64,000 bases of DNA, taken from positions 1 through 64,000 of the forward strand of contig JAPJBO010000462.1 in assembly GCA_030068145.1 (NCBI GenBank). Reading direction: 5' to 3'. Shown one piece after another: positions 9,546 through 19,767 of this stretch. The DNA is from Diplonema papillatum. Taxonomy: Eukaryota > Euglenozoa > Diplonemea > Diplonemida > Diplonemidae. The first letter of the stretch is position 1. The number at the start of each line of letters is the position of its first letter. A program made the translations under genes and the position numbers. Below the pieces are notes generated by a model, which saw only the letters and a program-made list of their open reading frames with translations, did no database searches and was not told the DNA's origin.

Positions 9546-12418
9546 CTGGCGGCTCCCCACCAAGGCCTAGATGTGCCAGTTCCAAAGCAACAAGCCCCCC
9601 TACTAAAGATACCAACCAAGTTCGTACTTCGTCGCCTCCCGGTGTCTTCCAGGGTACCTCGCCCAAAGTCCGCTCCGTCTCCCCACCCGACTGTCGAAAC
9701 TGCGATTCCTTTGCCGCAACCCTCGCTCTTTTCACTCAAACCGTCCATCGACTCTTCGCGGGCCGTAGTGATGCAGCAACAGCCACCGACGAATGTGGGT
9801 CGTGCGGTTCAGCGAATGCTGACAAGCGGAGCTTCTGGTCCCACCGGCCGTACGATGGAGGTTCGAGTGACGCGTACGGGTGCCGAGGCACGGCTTGTGG
9901 CTCTGATGCAACAAATGTGGGCGGATTCTACTCTGCAGGACCGCCGCAGACTGTGGCGCCGACTCTGTGCATGGACCGTACAGCAGCAACTGCAACTGAA
10001 TGCGGACACAGCCTGCCTGTTTGTTGCGGCGACAGGGGTTCGTCCTCAGGGCCTCCTGGGGTACGCGAAGGCGCTTTCAGCGACATTTGCGGCGATGGGA
10101 TTAGAGAACCAGCCATTGCGGATGATGGCTTCGGCACTGCGCAACTCGGGGGCGGCGGTGCCGCGGGCTCAGGCAGTACCTGTGGACAGAGCGACACTTG
10201 TGCAGTGGGCGTTATCGCAGGCGCCGGCGGTGAAAATGTGCACTCTGCTGGCATGGAAATCGGCGTCGAGGTGGGCCGAGGCTGCCGCCCTGTCCTCGAA
10301 GCAGTTTCTGCGTGTCGCGCCGGAGGAGATCGTGATCGACTGGGAGCAAACCCCGAAAGGCCGACGGCGGAACCCGTTCAAACCGTCGAGGTTTGCCGTG
10401 ATAGTGGGCCCTCTGACGCCCGAACTGGCCGAGATGTTCCAGGCGAGTGCCCCCTTCGACGAACTGTGTTCTCTGACGACAACGGGCCTGGATTCGATGT
10501 GGACGCGATCCCCCGAGATGCGACGCTACTCGGCGCACTCCATCAAAAGGGGTGCAGTGACGCGTCTGTTCGACCTGATTGCGAGTGGCGTTTCGATCCC
10601 GCTGTGCAGCGTACACCGGCTCGCCAAGCACGAAGAACCGGGTGGGACGGAAGGAGCGATCTCGGAAACAACGATTCGTTACGGCGGCAATCTGCTCGCC
10701 CTCGCCCGGGTCCTCGGAACCGCGAAGGCGACGAAGCATCTCTGAGTCGCCATCTGCGGTCGGATCAGGCGTTTCGGACGCTGCGGGCACACTCGGTGAC
10801 GCGTCGCGGTGGGTCGACTCGGCTGCCTCGGACGCCGGCAGAGCGCCAGTCCCCTTTGCATGTGGCCGCAGTCAAGCCGATGGACGTCAACAAACTGCGT
10901 GCCCGCATGACCGAAAGCGTTCGCTCGCGCTTCGACGACACGTGGCGGAAGACGTTTTACCCGGACGTGAGCAGCATTCTGCCGTCGCTTGGATCCCCGT
11001 CGAGGCTGGTTTTGGGTCACGCGAAGCAGCTCGAGGAGTACGAGATAGCCGCGAGGGCAGCAGGCCCGGGCCCCTGGGCCTCGGTGCCGTTCACGGTTCT
11101 TGAGGAGAAAGACGGTTCTCTTCGGCAACGGTTCATTCTTTGGACCCTCGACGGAAACCGTGCGGCTGAAGCCGCCGGTTATGTTGCGTCCGTTCCGTTG
11201 GCTCACGTGTCCCACTACTTGGGCGCAGTACATGAAGAGTGCGGGACTACTCGTGACTTCCGCACGGGATTCTACGCAATAGAGATCCCGAAAGCCGTTC
11301 GACACTTGTTCCGTTTCACAACGGACGACGGCAGCTGGTGGGAGTTGAACCGTCTCCCGATGGGCCATGCATGTGCGCCCGAGCTCATGCACACGCTGGC
11401 AGCGGTGTCAGCCGGGCATCCCGACTTCGTGTTGCCGGAGCTCGTTGAGGGTGAAGTTGTTGTCCATGTTTGGGTCGACAACATTCGCTACGCTGGCTCA
11501 AGGCAGTGCGTTCTTGCAGCGACGCGGCGGTTGGACCAGACGGCGGTGGACTGCTCGCTGACATGGAAAGACGCTGATTCCCGGACGGCTGCACCCCGTT
11601 ATGAATTCATCGGGGTCGACTGGCGACACAGTGTCTCGCAGGTCTCGCTGAGCAGCAAGCTTTGCAGAAAGCTGATGACGACGCGGTACGAGCTCCAGGC
11701 TTCGTCGCTTTCTGCCGGTGATATCGAAGCCTTGGGGGGCAGGCTGCTCCACGCATCTGCAATTGCGGGCATTTTCCCCGGCTCGTTCTGGTTTGCGCTG
11801 AAATTCATGCGCAGAGTAACGAACTCGTTGAACCGAGGAACGAGGATGCCGACGGAACAAGTTTCCCTGTCTCCATGCATACGCTCATCTTTGCAAGGTT
11901 GGATAGACGCGGTCATGAGGCCACGGGCAATACCGACGAAGCTCCCTGTACCGTCGTTGACAGTGTTCGTTGATGCGAGCAAGAAGGGATGGGGTGGTGT
12001 TCTCGTGGACTCTCGTACGGCGGAGATAACCATCTTGGGGGCTCCCTGGTCAGCCGAGGAATCGAGGCTGCACATTAATGTTCTAGAGGCCATGGCCTTC
12101 GAACGTTCGGCAATGTCGATCCCGGACGCCTTTGCCGGTGGACGGATCGATGTTGTGGTGGACAATACCACCGTGCAGGGAGTAGCGCGGAAAGGGTTCA
12201 GCATGCGAGACGCAGACCTGAACAACGCGGTGGTCTCTGGTCTTGCCAGGGTGCGAACCCTTGGTTGCGCACTCTCTGTCCGCTGGGTGCGGAGCGAAGG
12301 GAACCCTGCAGATCTCCCATCGCGGGTGCCCCTGACGTCGCTGACTCCGAAGTCTATTGCTTCCGTCACACAGGCGGTGGTGGCATTCTTTACTGGCGGC
12401 GGGGTGGAAGGAAGGTGA
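9509..12418 (+). CDS. E2 reverse transcriptase-RNase H (long -1 overlap with YR)
   Basis: 969-codon open frame. The first ~410 codons overlap gag's end and the entire recombinase in the -1 frame. The RT proper starts near residue 450 (SPLHVAAVKPMDV). Motif A is RDFRTGFYAIEI, motif B LPMGHACAPELMHTL, and motif C VWVDNIRYAG at about residue 655 with Asn for the second Asp. RNase H spans about 815-955: VFVDASKKGWG, Glu in HINVLEAMA, VVVDNTTVQG, then GNPADLPSR. The stop lies inside the B1 repeat. The start could be the ATG at 9542 that overlaps the gag stop. Confidence 0.85.
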   Translation: MEAGKRQGRGKMTGGSPPRPRCASSKATSPPTKDTNQVRTSSPPGVFQGTSPKVRSVSPPDCRNCDSFAATLALFTQTVHRLFAGRSDAATATDECGSCGSANADKRSFWSHRPYDGGSSDAYGCRGTACGSDATNVGGFYSAGPPQTVAPTLCMDRTAATATECGHSLPVCCGDRGSSSGPPGVREGAFSDICGDGIREPAIADDGFGTAQLGGGGAAGSGSTCGQSDTCAVGVIAGAGGENVHSAGMEIGVEVGRGCRPVLEAVSACRAGGDRDRLGANPERPTAEPVQTVEVCRDSGPSDARTGRDVPGECPLRRTVFSDDNGPGFDVDAIPRDATLLGALHQKGCSDASVRPDCEWRFDPAVQRTPARQARRTGWDGRSDLGNNDSLRRQSARPRPGPRNREGDEASLSRHLRSDQAFRTLRAHSVTRRGGSTRLPRTPAERQSPLHVAAVKPMDVNKLRARMTESVRSRFDDTWRKTFYPDVSSILPSLGSPSRLVLGHAKQLEEYEIAARAAGPGPWASVPFTVLEEKDGSLRQRFILWTLDGNRAAEAAGYVASVPLAHVSHYLGAVHEECGTTRDFRTGFYAIEIPKAVRHLFRFTTDDGSWWELNRLPMGHACAPELMHTLAAVSAGHPDFVLPELVEGEVVVHVWVDNIRYAGSRQCVLAATRRLDQTAVDCSLTWKDADSRTAAPRYEFIGVDWRHSVSQVSLSSKLCRKLMTTRYELQASSLSAGDIEALGGRLLHASAIAGIFPGSFWFALKFMRRVTNSLNRGTRMPTEQVSLSPCIRSSLQGWIDAVMRPRAIPTKLPVPSLTVFVDASKKGWGGVLVDSRTAEITILGAPWSAEESRLHINVLEAMAFERSAMSIPDAFAGGRIDVVVDNTTVQGVARKGFSMRDADLNNAVVSGLARVRTLGCALSVRWVRSEGNPADLPSRVPLTSLTPKSIASVTQAVVAFFTGGGVEGR
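9543..9545 (+). other. E2 gag UGA with ATGA overlap
   Basis: The gag UGA overlaps an ATG of the RT frame (9542-9544) as ATGA. Downstream in the gag frame no further stop occurs before the end of the recombinase. Candidate site for readthrough (Gag-YR) and for termination-reinitiation (RT). Confidence 0.55.
9546..10745 (+). CDS. E2 tyrosine recombinase, in frame with gag after a UGA
   Basis: About 400 codons open from the gag UGA to the UGA at 10743-10745. The catalytic domain is C-terminal: an Arg in SASRWAEAAAL, a basic patch in TPKGRRRNPF, the H-x-x-R box in YSAHSIKRGA, a His in LAKHEEP and the candidate nucleophile Tyr in TTIRYGG. No ATG is needed if it is made as a Gag-YR fusion: the first codons after the UGA are sense and no start precedes the conserved region closely. 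It would integrate circular cDNA without an integrase. Confidence 0.8.
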   Translation: MAAPHQGLDVPVPKQQAPLLKIPTKFVLRRLPVSSRVPRPKSAPSPHPTVETAIPLPQPSLFSLKPSIDSSRAVVMQQQPPTNVGRAVQRMLTSGASGPTGRTMEVRVTRTGAEARLVALMQQMWADSTLQDRRRLWRRLCAWTVQQQLQLNADTACLFVAATGVRPQGLLGYAKALSATFAAMGLENQPLRMMASALRNSGAAVPRAQAVPVDRATLVQWALSQAPAVKMCTLLAWKSASRWAEAAALSSKQFLRVAPEEIVIDWEQTPKGRRRNPFKPSRFAVIVGPLTPELAEMFQASAPFDELCSLTTTGLDSMWTRSPEMRRYSAHSIKRGAVTRLFDLIASGVSIPLCSVHRLAKHEEPGGTEGAISETTIRYGGNLLALARVLGTAKATKHL

Positions 12419-12815
12419 TCGTCTTGGTCGGCGTTGGTACGTCTGGACCACTCCTTTCATCCCGTTCGCAAGTCAGTCTGTTGCTAGGTTCAGTGCATGT
12501 TTCCTTCCTCTTGACAGGCCTCGAAGATAGCGCATCAGTGGATTAGTTGAAATGGATTTATCTTAGCTTGAAGATACACGTAGCAGGCGTGGAGTTGCCA
12601 TGACCTTCCTGGAGTTAGTTGAAATGGTTTTGAGTTGTTATCTTGAAGAGACCCAGCAGAATCCCCGACGTATCGAGCAGCAGGCAAGGAGATACCGCGA
12701 CCATTCCTGCAGTTTACTGAGGGAATTGGCGCATTGAATTGCCGTCAGTGCTCGGAACCAATGTGAACCACTCCAACAGGAGGTCAACCTTAGCTAGTTA
12801 AAACGTTAAACAAAT
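12402..12815 (+). repeat. E2 B1-A2 junction of split direct repeats
   Basis: B1 (12402-12707) overlaps the 3' end of the RT gene and joins A2 (12708-12815) at ATTCC/TGCAG. This junction is the sequence a circularised copy would present to the recombinase. Confidence 0.88.
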
Positions 12816-12836
12816 TCCCACCCACCCTTGCCCCCG

Positions 12837-13130
12837 GGTGATCGTCTTGGTCGGCGTTGGTACGTCTGGACCACTCCTTTCATCCCGTTCGCAAGTCAGT
12901 CTGTTGCTAGGTTCAGTGCATGTTTCCTTCCTCTTGACAGGCCTCGAAGATAGCGCATCAGTGGATTAGTTGAAATGGATTTATCTTAGCTTGAAGATAC
13001 ACGTAGCAGGCGTGGAGTTGCCATGACCTTCCTGGAGTTAGTTGAAATGGTTTTGAGTTGTTATCTTGAAGAGACCCAGCAGAATCCCCGACGTATCGAG
13101 CAGCAGGCAAGGAGATACCGCGACCATTCC
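12837..13130 (+). repeat. E2 split direct repeat B2
   Basis: Copy of B1 from GGTGATCG onward, ending ATTCC directly before the 21-bp array resumes at CGACTTTT. Confidence 0.88.
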
Positions 13131-15663
13131 CGACTTTTCTGGACTACAGACCGACTTTTCTGGACTACAGACCGACTTTTCTGGACTACAGACCGACTTT
13201 TCTGCACTACAGACCGACTTTTCTGGACTACAGACCGACTTTTCTGCACTACAGACCGACTTTTCTGGACTACAGACCGACTTTTCTGGACTACAGACCG
13301 ACTTTTCTGGACTACAGACCGACTTTTCTGGACTACAGACCGACTTTTCTGGACCGACTTTTCTGGACTACAGACCGACTTTTCTGGACTACAGACCGAC
13401 TTTTCTGGACTACAGACCGACTTTTCTGGACTACAGACCGACTTTTCTTTTCTGGACTACAGACCGACTTTTCTGGACTACAGACCGACTTTTCTGGACT
13501 ACAGACCGACTTTTCTGGACTACAGACCGACTTTTCTGGACTACAGACCGACTTTTCTGGACTACAGACCGACTTTTCTGGACTACAGACCGACTTTTCT
13601 GGACTACAGACCGACTTTTCTGGACTACAGACCGACTTTTCTGGACTACAGACCGACTTTTCTGGACTACAGACCGACTTTTCTGGACTACAGACCGACT
13701 TTTCTGGACTACAGACCGACTTTTCTGGACTACAGACCGACTTTTCTGGACTACAGACCGACTTTTCTGGACTACAGACCGACTTTTCTGGACTACAGAC
13801 CGACTTTTCTGGACTACAGACCGACTTCTGGACTACAGACTTTTCTGGACTACAGACCGACTTTTCTGGACTACAGACCGACTTTTCTGGACTACAGACC
13901 GACTTTTCTGGACTACAGACCGACTTTTCTGGACTACAGACCGACTTTTCTGGACTACAGACCGACTTTTCTGGACTACAGACCGACTTTTCTGGACTAC
14001 AGACCGACTTTTCTGGACTACAGACCGACTTTTCTGGACTACAGACCGACTTTTCTGGACTACAGACCGACTTTTCTGGACTACAGACCGACTTTTCTGG
14101 ACTACAGACCGACTTTTCTGGACTACAGACCGACTTTTCTGGACTACAGACCGACTTTTCTGGACTACAGACCGACTTTTCTGGACTACAGACCGACTTT
14201 TCTGGACTACAGACCGACTTTTCTGGACTACAGACCGACTTTTCTGGACTACAGACCGACTTTTCTGGACTACAGACCGACTTTTCTGGACTACAGACCG
14301 ACTTTTCTGGACTACAGACCGACTTTTCTGGACTACAGACCGACTTTTCTGGACTACAGACCGACTTTTCTGGACTACAGACCGACTTTTCTGGACTACA
14401 GACCGACTTTTCTGGACTACAGACCGACTTTTCTGGACTACAGACCGACTTTTCTGGACTACAGACCGACTTTTCTGGACTACAGACCGACTTTTCTGGA
14501 CTACAGACCGACTTTTCTGGACTACAGACCGACTTTTCTGGACTACAGACCGACTTTTCTGGACTACAGACCGACTTTTCTGGACTACAGACCGACTTTT
14601 CTGGACTACAGACCGACTTTTCTGGACTACAGACCGACTTTTCTGGACTACAGACCGACTTTTCTGGACTACAGACCGACTTTTCTGGACTACAGACCGA
14701 CTTTTCTGGACTACAGACCGACTTTTCTGGACTACAGACCGACTTTTCTGGACTACAGACCGACTTTTCTGGACTACAGACCGACTTTTCTGGACTACAG
14801 ACCGACTTTTCTGGACTACAGACCGACTTTTCTGGACTACAGACCGACTTTTCTGGACTACAGACCGACTTTTCTGGACTACAGACCGACTTTTCTGGAC
14901 TACAGACCGACTTTTCTGGACTACAGACCGACTTTTCTGGACTACAGACCGACTTTTCTGGACTACAGACCGACTTTTCTGGACTACAGACCGACTTTTC
15001 TGGACTACAGACCGACTTTTCTGGACTACAGACCGACTTTTCTGGACTACAGACCGACTTTTCTGGACTACAGACCGACTTTTCTGGACTACAGACCGAC
15101 TTTTCTGGACTACAGACCGACTTTTCTGGACTACAGACCGACTTTTCTGGACTACAGACCGACTTTTCTGGACTACAGACCGACTTTTCTGGACTACAGA
15201 CCGACTTTTCTGGACTACAGACCGACTTTTCTGGACTACAGACCGACTTTTCTGGACTACAGACCGACTTTTCTGGACTACAGACCGACTTTTCTGGACT
15301 ACAGACCGACTTTTCTGGACTACAGACCGACTTTTCTGGACTACAGACCGACTTTTCTGGACTACAGACCGACTTTTCTGGACTACAGACCGACTTTTCT
15401 GGACTACAGACCGACTTTTCTGGACTACAGACCGACTTTTCTGGACTACAGACCGACTTTTCTGGACTACAGACCGACTTTTCTGGACTACAGACCGACT
15501 TTTCTGGACTACAGACCGACTTTTCTGGACTACAGACCGACTTTTCTGGACTACAGACCGACTTTTCTGGACTACAGACCGACTTTTCTGGACTACAGAC
15601 CGACTTTTCTGGACTACAGACCGACTTTTCTGCACTACAGACCGACTTTTCTGGACTACAGAC
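13131..15663. repeat. 21-bp satellite, block 3 (~120 copies)
   Basis: Longest block. Units are nearly identical, with three small irregularities near 13350, 13446 and 13826 that shift the frame. It separates E2 from E3. Confidence 0.95.
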
Positions 15664-15835
15664 TGTGGTTTACCGTGGGAATTGGAGCAAAGCGCATGGC
15701 AGGATGAGCACCCACCCAAACCAACACCAGAAGAGTTTTGGGAGGAGGCGGGGTTTCAAGTAGACAGTCACTCTGGCAAAACTAAAAGACCCAGCAGGAT
15801 CAAAGAATGTCAGTCACACCTTCCTCTTTCTTTTT
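15664..15835 (+). repeat. E3 split direct repeat A1'
   Basis: 172 bp, copied at 19155-19326. Confidence 0.88.
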
Positions 15836-15929
15836 TCTCTACCTCCTTTTTCGGTAAAGCACACGAACACCCACGACACGAGAAAACACGCGACACGCTT
15901 CCCTTTTCTCTTTTTTCGCTGATGTCGGG

Positions 15930-18875
15930 ATGAGAGACCGGAGGACGAGCGATGTGTGGCGGGACCTCGGGTGCGGTCAGCGCGCCGAGGACGTGATCCT
16001 CGAGCTCCAGCTCGAGTATGTTGTTCCGGGGCACGCGTTCGGGTCCGACTGCGTGTGCGCGTTGGAGAGTCGGTTCGAGCCCTTGCGGGAGTGGCTCTAC
16101 GTCGCAGAGTCGCTCGAGGGGTGGCGTGGTCGCCGTCAGTTCGTGTCGTTGGGAGAGCTGTTGCTGCGGGAACTGCGCATCGAGTTCGTGTGCGCCCGCG
16201 AGGGGTTCTCGCGGAAGGAGTTCCAGATGCAATTGCAGCTGGAGAGCGAGGACGCGCTGGACAGGGCGGCGGCTGGGCTCTGGTGGGAGCGCCGCCAGTC
16301 GGTCAGCGGGGCACCGCCTTCCGAGGAGAGGCCGCGCAGGCGGAGGAGGCGTATCCCTCCCGCGGTTCGGCGCCGTCGCAAGCGCGACCAGGGCGAAGCG
16401 GTGACGCCTCCGCGGCAGCCCGACCTTCCGAACGCTCCCCTCCTCCCTCCCCGACCAACCGACAACCAGTCAACCAACCCCACGGGAATGGTCATTGACG
16501 AACACCAGCGAGGCACTGCCTCTTCGTCTGACACCCGTGCCACAGCCCGCACTTCCCCGAATGCAGGGGGACCCTTAGCGCAGCGACTCAGCGCGGATTC
16601 AGGTTCGCAGAGCGACGCAGCGCGAGGCCCCGCAGGCGCAACGACCTGCGGTTACGCGGCGCATGACATCGGCCACAGCGGTGGTGTTGGGTGTGACAAC
16701 TCATGCCCCGATGCGCAGCGACCCGGTCCGGTTGGCGATTTCCCGTCAGGGGAACACGTAGCGTGCTCAGACGGTACGCTGCGACCCGGCCCGGAAGAGG
16801 ACCTTTTGGGGGCGAGAAGTTTCGCGGTGGGTGAGTGGAGTCCTGCCCTCGGGATGGCACCCAGGGTGGTAGATGGGCTAGGCCCTTTTTCGCTGCCAAC
16901 CCCTGTGCAACCAGGGATGGCACCGCTAGGTGTCACGGGGTTCGCCCCTTCTATTTTTGGTATGTGGGAGGCCGGCGCTCCTTTTAATTCTTCCCTGAAT
17001 GCTTTGAATGTGCCGGCCTTTGCAGGAGGAGCGCCTTCTCCAGGGGGGTTTTTCCCCATGACTTCCGCGCTTCAGAGCGTTCCGGAGTACAGGGTGGCAG
17101 ATCTGCTGCCCGCCGAAGAGTTACCCGCTCCGCCAGCCGTGCCCGCCTCTGGGTTTGCAGCATTGCCGCCGCACGTAGGGGATGATCTGGCTCCGCTGAG
17201 CGACGTTGTGGGCCGTCGGGTCCACGGCTTTACCCGACGTGCGCATAACACGCGTCTTCCACAGTCGCAGGCGGAAAAGGAGGCACCTCTCCACGTGGCG
17301 GCGGTGCCGGCCATGGACACGGAGGCGCTCCGGCTCAGGATGAAACCTGACGTACGCGTCAGATTTGACTCGGTCTGGAACGCCACGTTTTCCCCCGTTC
17401 GTGGCGCGAAAGAAGGAAACTCTTCCGAGGGCCAGCAGAGGAGGAGTCACCTCATGCACTCCCACGCGTCTGAGCTCGTCAGGCTTGGCATCGCGTCGCC
17501 TTCCGACACGCCGGGTACTTTCCGCAACGTGCCTTTTACGGTTGTGGAAGACAAGGCGGGCCGCCTGCGCCAACGGTTCATTCTGTGGACGCAGGAGGCT
17601 AACGACTTGCTGAGCCGCCAAGGCTACGTGGCTCAGGTACCATTGGGCCACGTCTCCGGGTATCTCGACGTAGTCGAGTCCGAGTGCGCCACAACGCGTG
17701 ATTTGCGTTGTGGCTTTTATCAAGTCGAAGTCCCGGAGGAGGCTCGAAAGAACTTCGGTTTCCTCGATGAACAAGGCAATGCCTACGTCCTAAATAGGCT
17801 GCCGATGGGACACTCGTGTGCACCAGAGCTGATGCACACGCTAACAGCAACGTTAGCAAGTCACCCAGACTTCGTTGGGCCTGAATTCACGGCCGACGGG
17901 GTAACAGTCCATGCCTGGGTGGACAACATTCGTATAAGTGGGTCCCGTGCCGCAGTGCTCTGCCAGACCGAGGAACTTGATCGGCTGGCCGCACGGGTCC
18001 ATGCTTCTTGGAAGCCCGAGGATAGCAACGACGCTTCCTCGGGCTACGATTTTATAGGGGTCACTTTTGACCACGGTCGGAAGACCGTCTCTCCTGCGGC
18101 TCGTCTGATCGAAAAGATCCGGGCCGTGGATTTGTCTAGCCCCACCGCCGGCGATTTAGAATCGCTCGGCGGTCGCCTGCTCCATGCGAGCGCAGTCGTG
18201 AACGCGTTCCCCGGCTCGTTCTGGTTCGCCGTCAAGTTCTTGCGACGGATAACGAACGGCCTCAACAAGGGGACCCGCACCCAATCAGAGACTGTGCTTG
18301 TGCCGGCCTCCGTACGGAGAGATTTGCGATCGTGGGTTGATTCTGTCGATGTGAACAGAAGGTTCACGCGTCCGTCCACGAACCGTCCGTACGCGGTCTA
18401 CGTGGACGCTTCCTTGCTGGGGTGGGGCGCTGTCCTGGTTGACCGGCAGACAGCAGAGCTGACCGTGTTGGGTGGCACATGGACCGAGCAGGAAGCTCGG
18501 CACCACATCAACACGCTAGAAGCACTGGCTCTGAAGAGAGCCGTGGATGCGCTACCCCCGTCAGTATTAGGTAGCGCAGTCGACGTTCATGTCGACAACA
18601 CTACCGTAGTCGGGGTGGCACGAAAGAAGAACTGCATGCTGAACAAATCATTGAATGACGCAGTTGTGCACGCGTTGACTCGACTACGGGATTTGAAATG
18701 TTCCTGGTCCATCTCGTGGATCAGCACGAAGGAGAACCCGGCCGATGTCCCTTCAAGAGTCGCCCTTGCTGCTGACGCCTCGGAAGAGGATCGACAGCGA
18801 CTTTTACTTGCGGTGAGGGCATTCTTTACTCGCGGGGGGGCAGGTGGCGTGACGTCGTCCCAGCGGCGATCATAG
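15930..18875 (+). CDS. E3 Gag-RT-RNase H in-frame fusion
   Basis: 981 aa. Residues ~40-125 align with the C-terminal Gag domain of E2 (PLREWLYVAESLEGW to LDRAAAGLWWERR). A long Pro/Gly/Arg-rich linker follows (about 125-430). RT covers about 445-740: PFTVVEDKAGRLRQRF, motif A RDLRCGFYQVEV, motif B LPMGHSCAPELMHTL, motif C AWVDNIRISG near 663. RNase H covers about 820-960: YVDASLLGWGA, HINTLEALA, VHVDNTTVVG, ENPADVPSR. The recombinase that separates gag and RT in E2 is absent, and gag and RT now share a frame, probably through an internal deletion. Confidence 0.83.
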   Translation: MRDRRTSDVWRDLGCGQRAEDVILELQLEYVVPGHAFGSDCVCALESRFEPLREWLYVAESLEGWRGRRQFVSLGELLLRELRIEFVCAREGFSRKEFQMQLQLESEDALDRAAAGLWWERRQSVSGAPPSEERPRRRRRRIPPAVRRRRKRDQGEAVTPPRQPDLPNAPLLPPRPTDNQSTNPTGMVIDEHQRGTASSSDTRATARTSPNAGGPLAQRLSADSGSQSDAARGPAGATTCGYAAHDIGHSGGVGCDNSCPDAQRPGPVGDFPSGEHVACSDGTLRPGPEEDLLGARSFAVGEWSPALGMAPRVVDGLGPFSLPTPVQPGMAPLGVTGFAPSIFGMWEAGAPFNSSLNALNVPAFAGGAPSPGGFFPMTSALQSVPEYRVADLLPAEELPAPPAVPASGFAALPPHVGDDLAPLSDVVGRRVHGFTRRAHNTRLPQSQAEKEAPLHVAAVPAMDTEALRLRMKPDVRVRFDSVWNATFSPVRGAKEGNSSEGQQRRSHLMHSHASELVRLGIASPSDTPGTFRNVPFTVVEDKAGRLRQRFILWTQEANDLLSRQGYVAQVPLGHVSGYLDVVESECATTRDLRCGFYQVEVPEEARKNFGFLDEQGNAYVLNRLPMGHSCAPELMHTLTATLASHPDFVGPEFTADGVTVHAWVDNIRISGSRAAVLCQTEELDRLAARVHASWKPEDSNDASSGYDFIGVTFDHGRKTVSPAARLIEKIRAVDLSSPTAGDLESLGGRLLHASAVVNAFPGSFWFAVKFLRRITNGLNKGTRTQSETVLVPASVRRDLRSWVDSVDVNRRFTRPSTNRPYAVYVDASLLGWGAVLVDRQTAELTVLGGTWTEQEARHHINTLEALALKRAVDALPPSVLGSAVDVHVDNTTVVGVARKKNCMLNKSLNDAVVHALTRLRDLKCSWSISWISTKENPADVPSRVALAADASEEDRQRLLLAVRAFFTRGGAGGVTSSQRRS

Positions 18876-19326
18876 CTTGCCTCATGGTCGGTGTTCTTCC
18901 CCTTCGTTTGTTCTTTATGTGAGTTCCATCCTGACTGGTTTTTCACCGTTCTCTTTCGATTGGAGTGGCCAGGGCGAAACGGGACGATCCCGTCAAGTGG
19001 GAGAGACCCACTACGAAACAGATCCGAGCAAGCGGAAAAAAGAGCCCAGACCGAGAGAGAGAGTGTGTGTGCGGCCAGAGAAACGCCAGACAACGACTGC
19101 AGATCCCGCCTCAGAACGAGTGCGATGATGCCAGAAGAAGCCAGCAACAATTCCTGTGGTTTACCGTGGGAATTGGAGCAAAGCGCATGGCAGGATGAGC
19201 ACCCACCCAAACCAACACCAGAAGAGTTTTGGGAGGAGGCGGGGTTTCAAGTAGACAGTCACTCTGGCAAAACTAAAAGACCCAGCAGGATCAAAGAATG
19301 TCAGTCACACCTTCCTCTTTCTTTTT
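18837..19326 (+). repeat. E3 B1'-A2' junction
   Basis: B1' starts at the end of the ORF (GGTGGCGTGACGTCG) and joins A2' at ATTCC/TGTGG, the same boundary word as E2. Confidence 0.82.
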
Positions 19327-19342
19327 CCCACCCTCCATCCCA

Positions 19343-19767
19343 CAGACCGACTTTTCTGGACTACAGACCGACTTTTCTGGACTACAGACCGACTTTTCTG
19401 CACTACAGACCGACTTTTCTGGACTACAGACCGACTTTTCTGGACTACAGACCGACTTTTCTGGACTACAGACCGACTTTTCTGGACTACAGACCGACTT
19501 TTCTGGACTACAGACCGACTTTTCTGGACTACAGACCGACTTTTCTGGACTACAGACCGACTTTTCTGGACTACAGACCGACTTTTCTGGACTACAGACC
19601 GACTTTTCTGGACTACAGACCGACTTTTCTGGACTACAGACCGACTTTTCTGGACTACAGACCGACTTTTCTGGACTACAGACCGACTTTTCTGGACTAC
19701 AGACCGACTTTTCTGGACTACAGACCGACTTTTCTGCACTACAGACCGACTTTTCTCCACTACAGAC
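19343..19767. repeat. 21-bp satellite, block 4 (~20 copies)
   Basis: Right end of the array. The last units degenerate (TCCACTAC) before unique sequence at about 19768. Confidence 0.95.

Larger units (their letters stand above)
8480..13130 (+). mobile_element. E2: complete YR retrotransposon with split direct repeats
   Basis: Structure is A1 (8480-8587), gag, YR, RT-RH, B1 (12402-12707), A2 (12708-12815), B2 (12837-13130). This is the A1-ORFs-B1A2-B2 arrangement known from PAT/Ngaro-type YR retrotransposons, and no target-site duplication is expected. Both ends abut the 21-bp satellite at the same point of the unit. A C-rich spacer (12816-12836) separates A2 from B2. All coding frames are open. 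Confidence 0.88.
15664..19342 (+). mobile_element. E3: related YR retrotransposon lacking the recombinase
   Basis: A1' (15664-15835, 172 bp), a single large ORF (15930-18875), B1' (about 18837-19154) and A2' (19155-19326). B2' is missing: after a 16-bp C-rich spacer the 21-bp array resumes. A1' begins TGTGGTTTACCG, homologous to E2's TGCAGTTTACTG, and enters the array at the same unit position. The YR gene and the N-terminal part of gag are gone, so E3 could move only with help. Confidence 0.82.

Noticed and set aside
13023..15933. 894-955 aa repeat ORFs in array block 3
   Set aside because: Same satellite artefact. Small indels switch the frame without any sign of selection.
5995..19767. 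CRISPR array
   Set aside because: Units are directly adjacent with no variable spacers, in a eukaryotic context.
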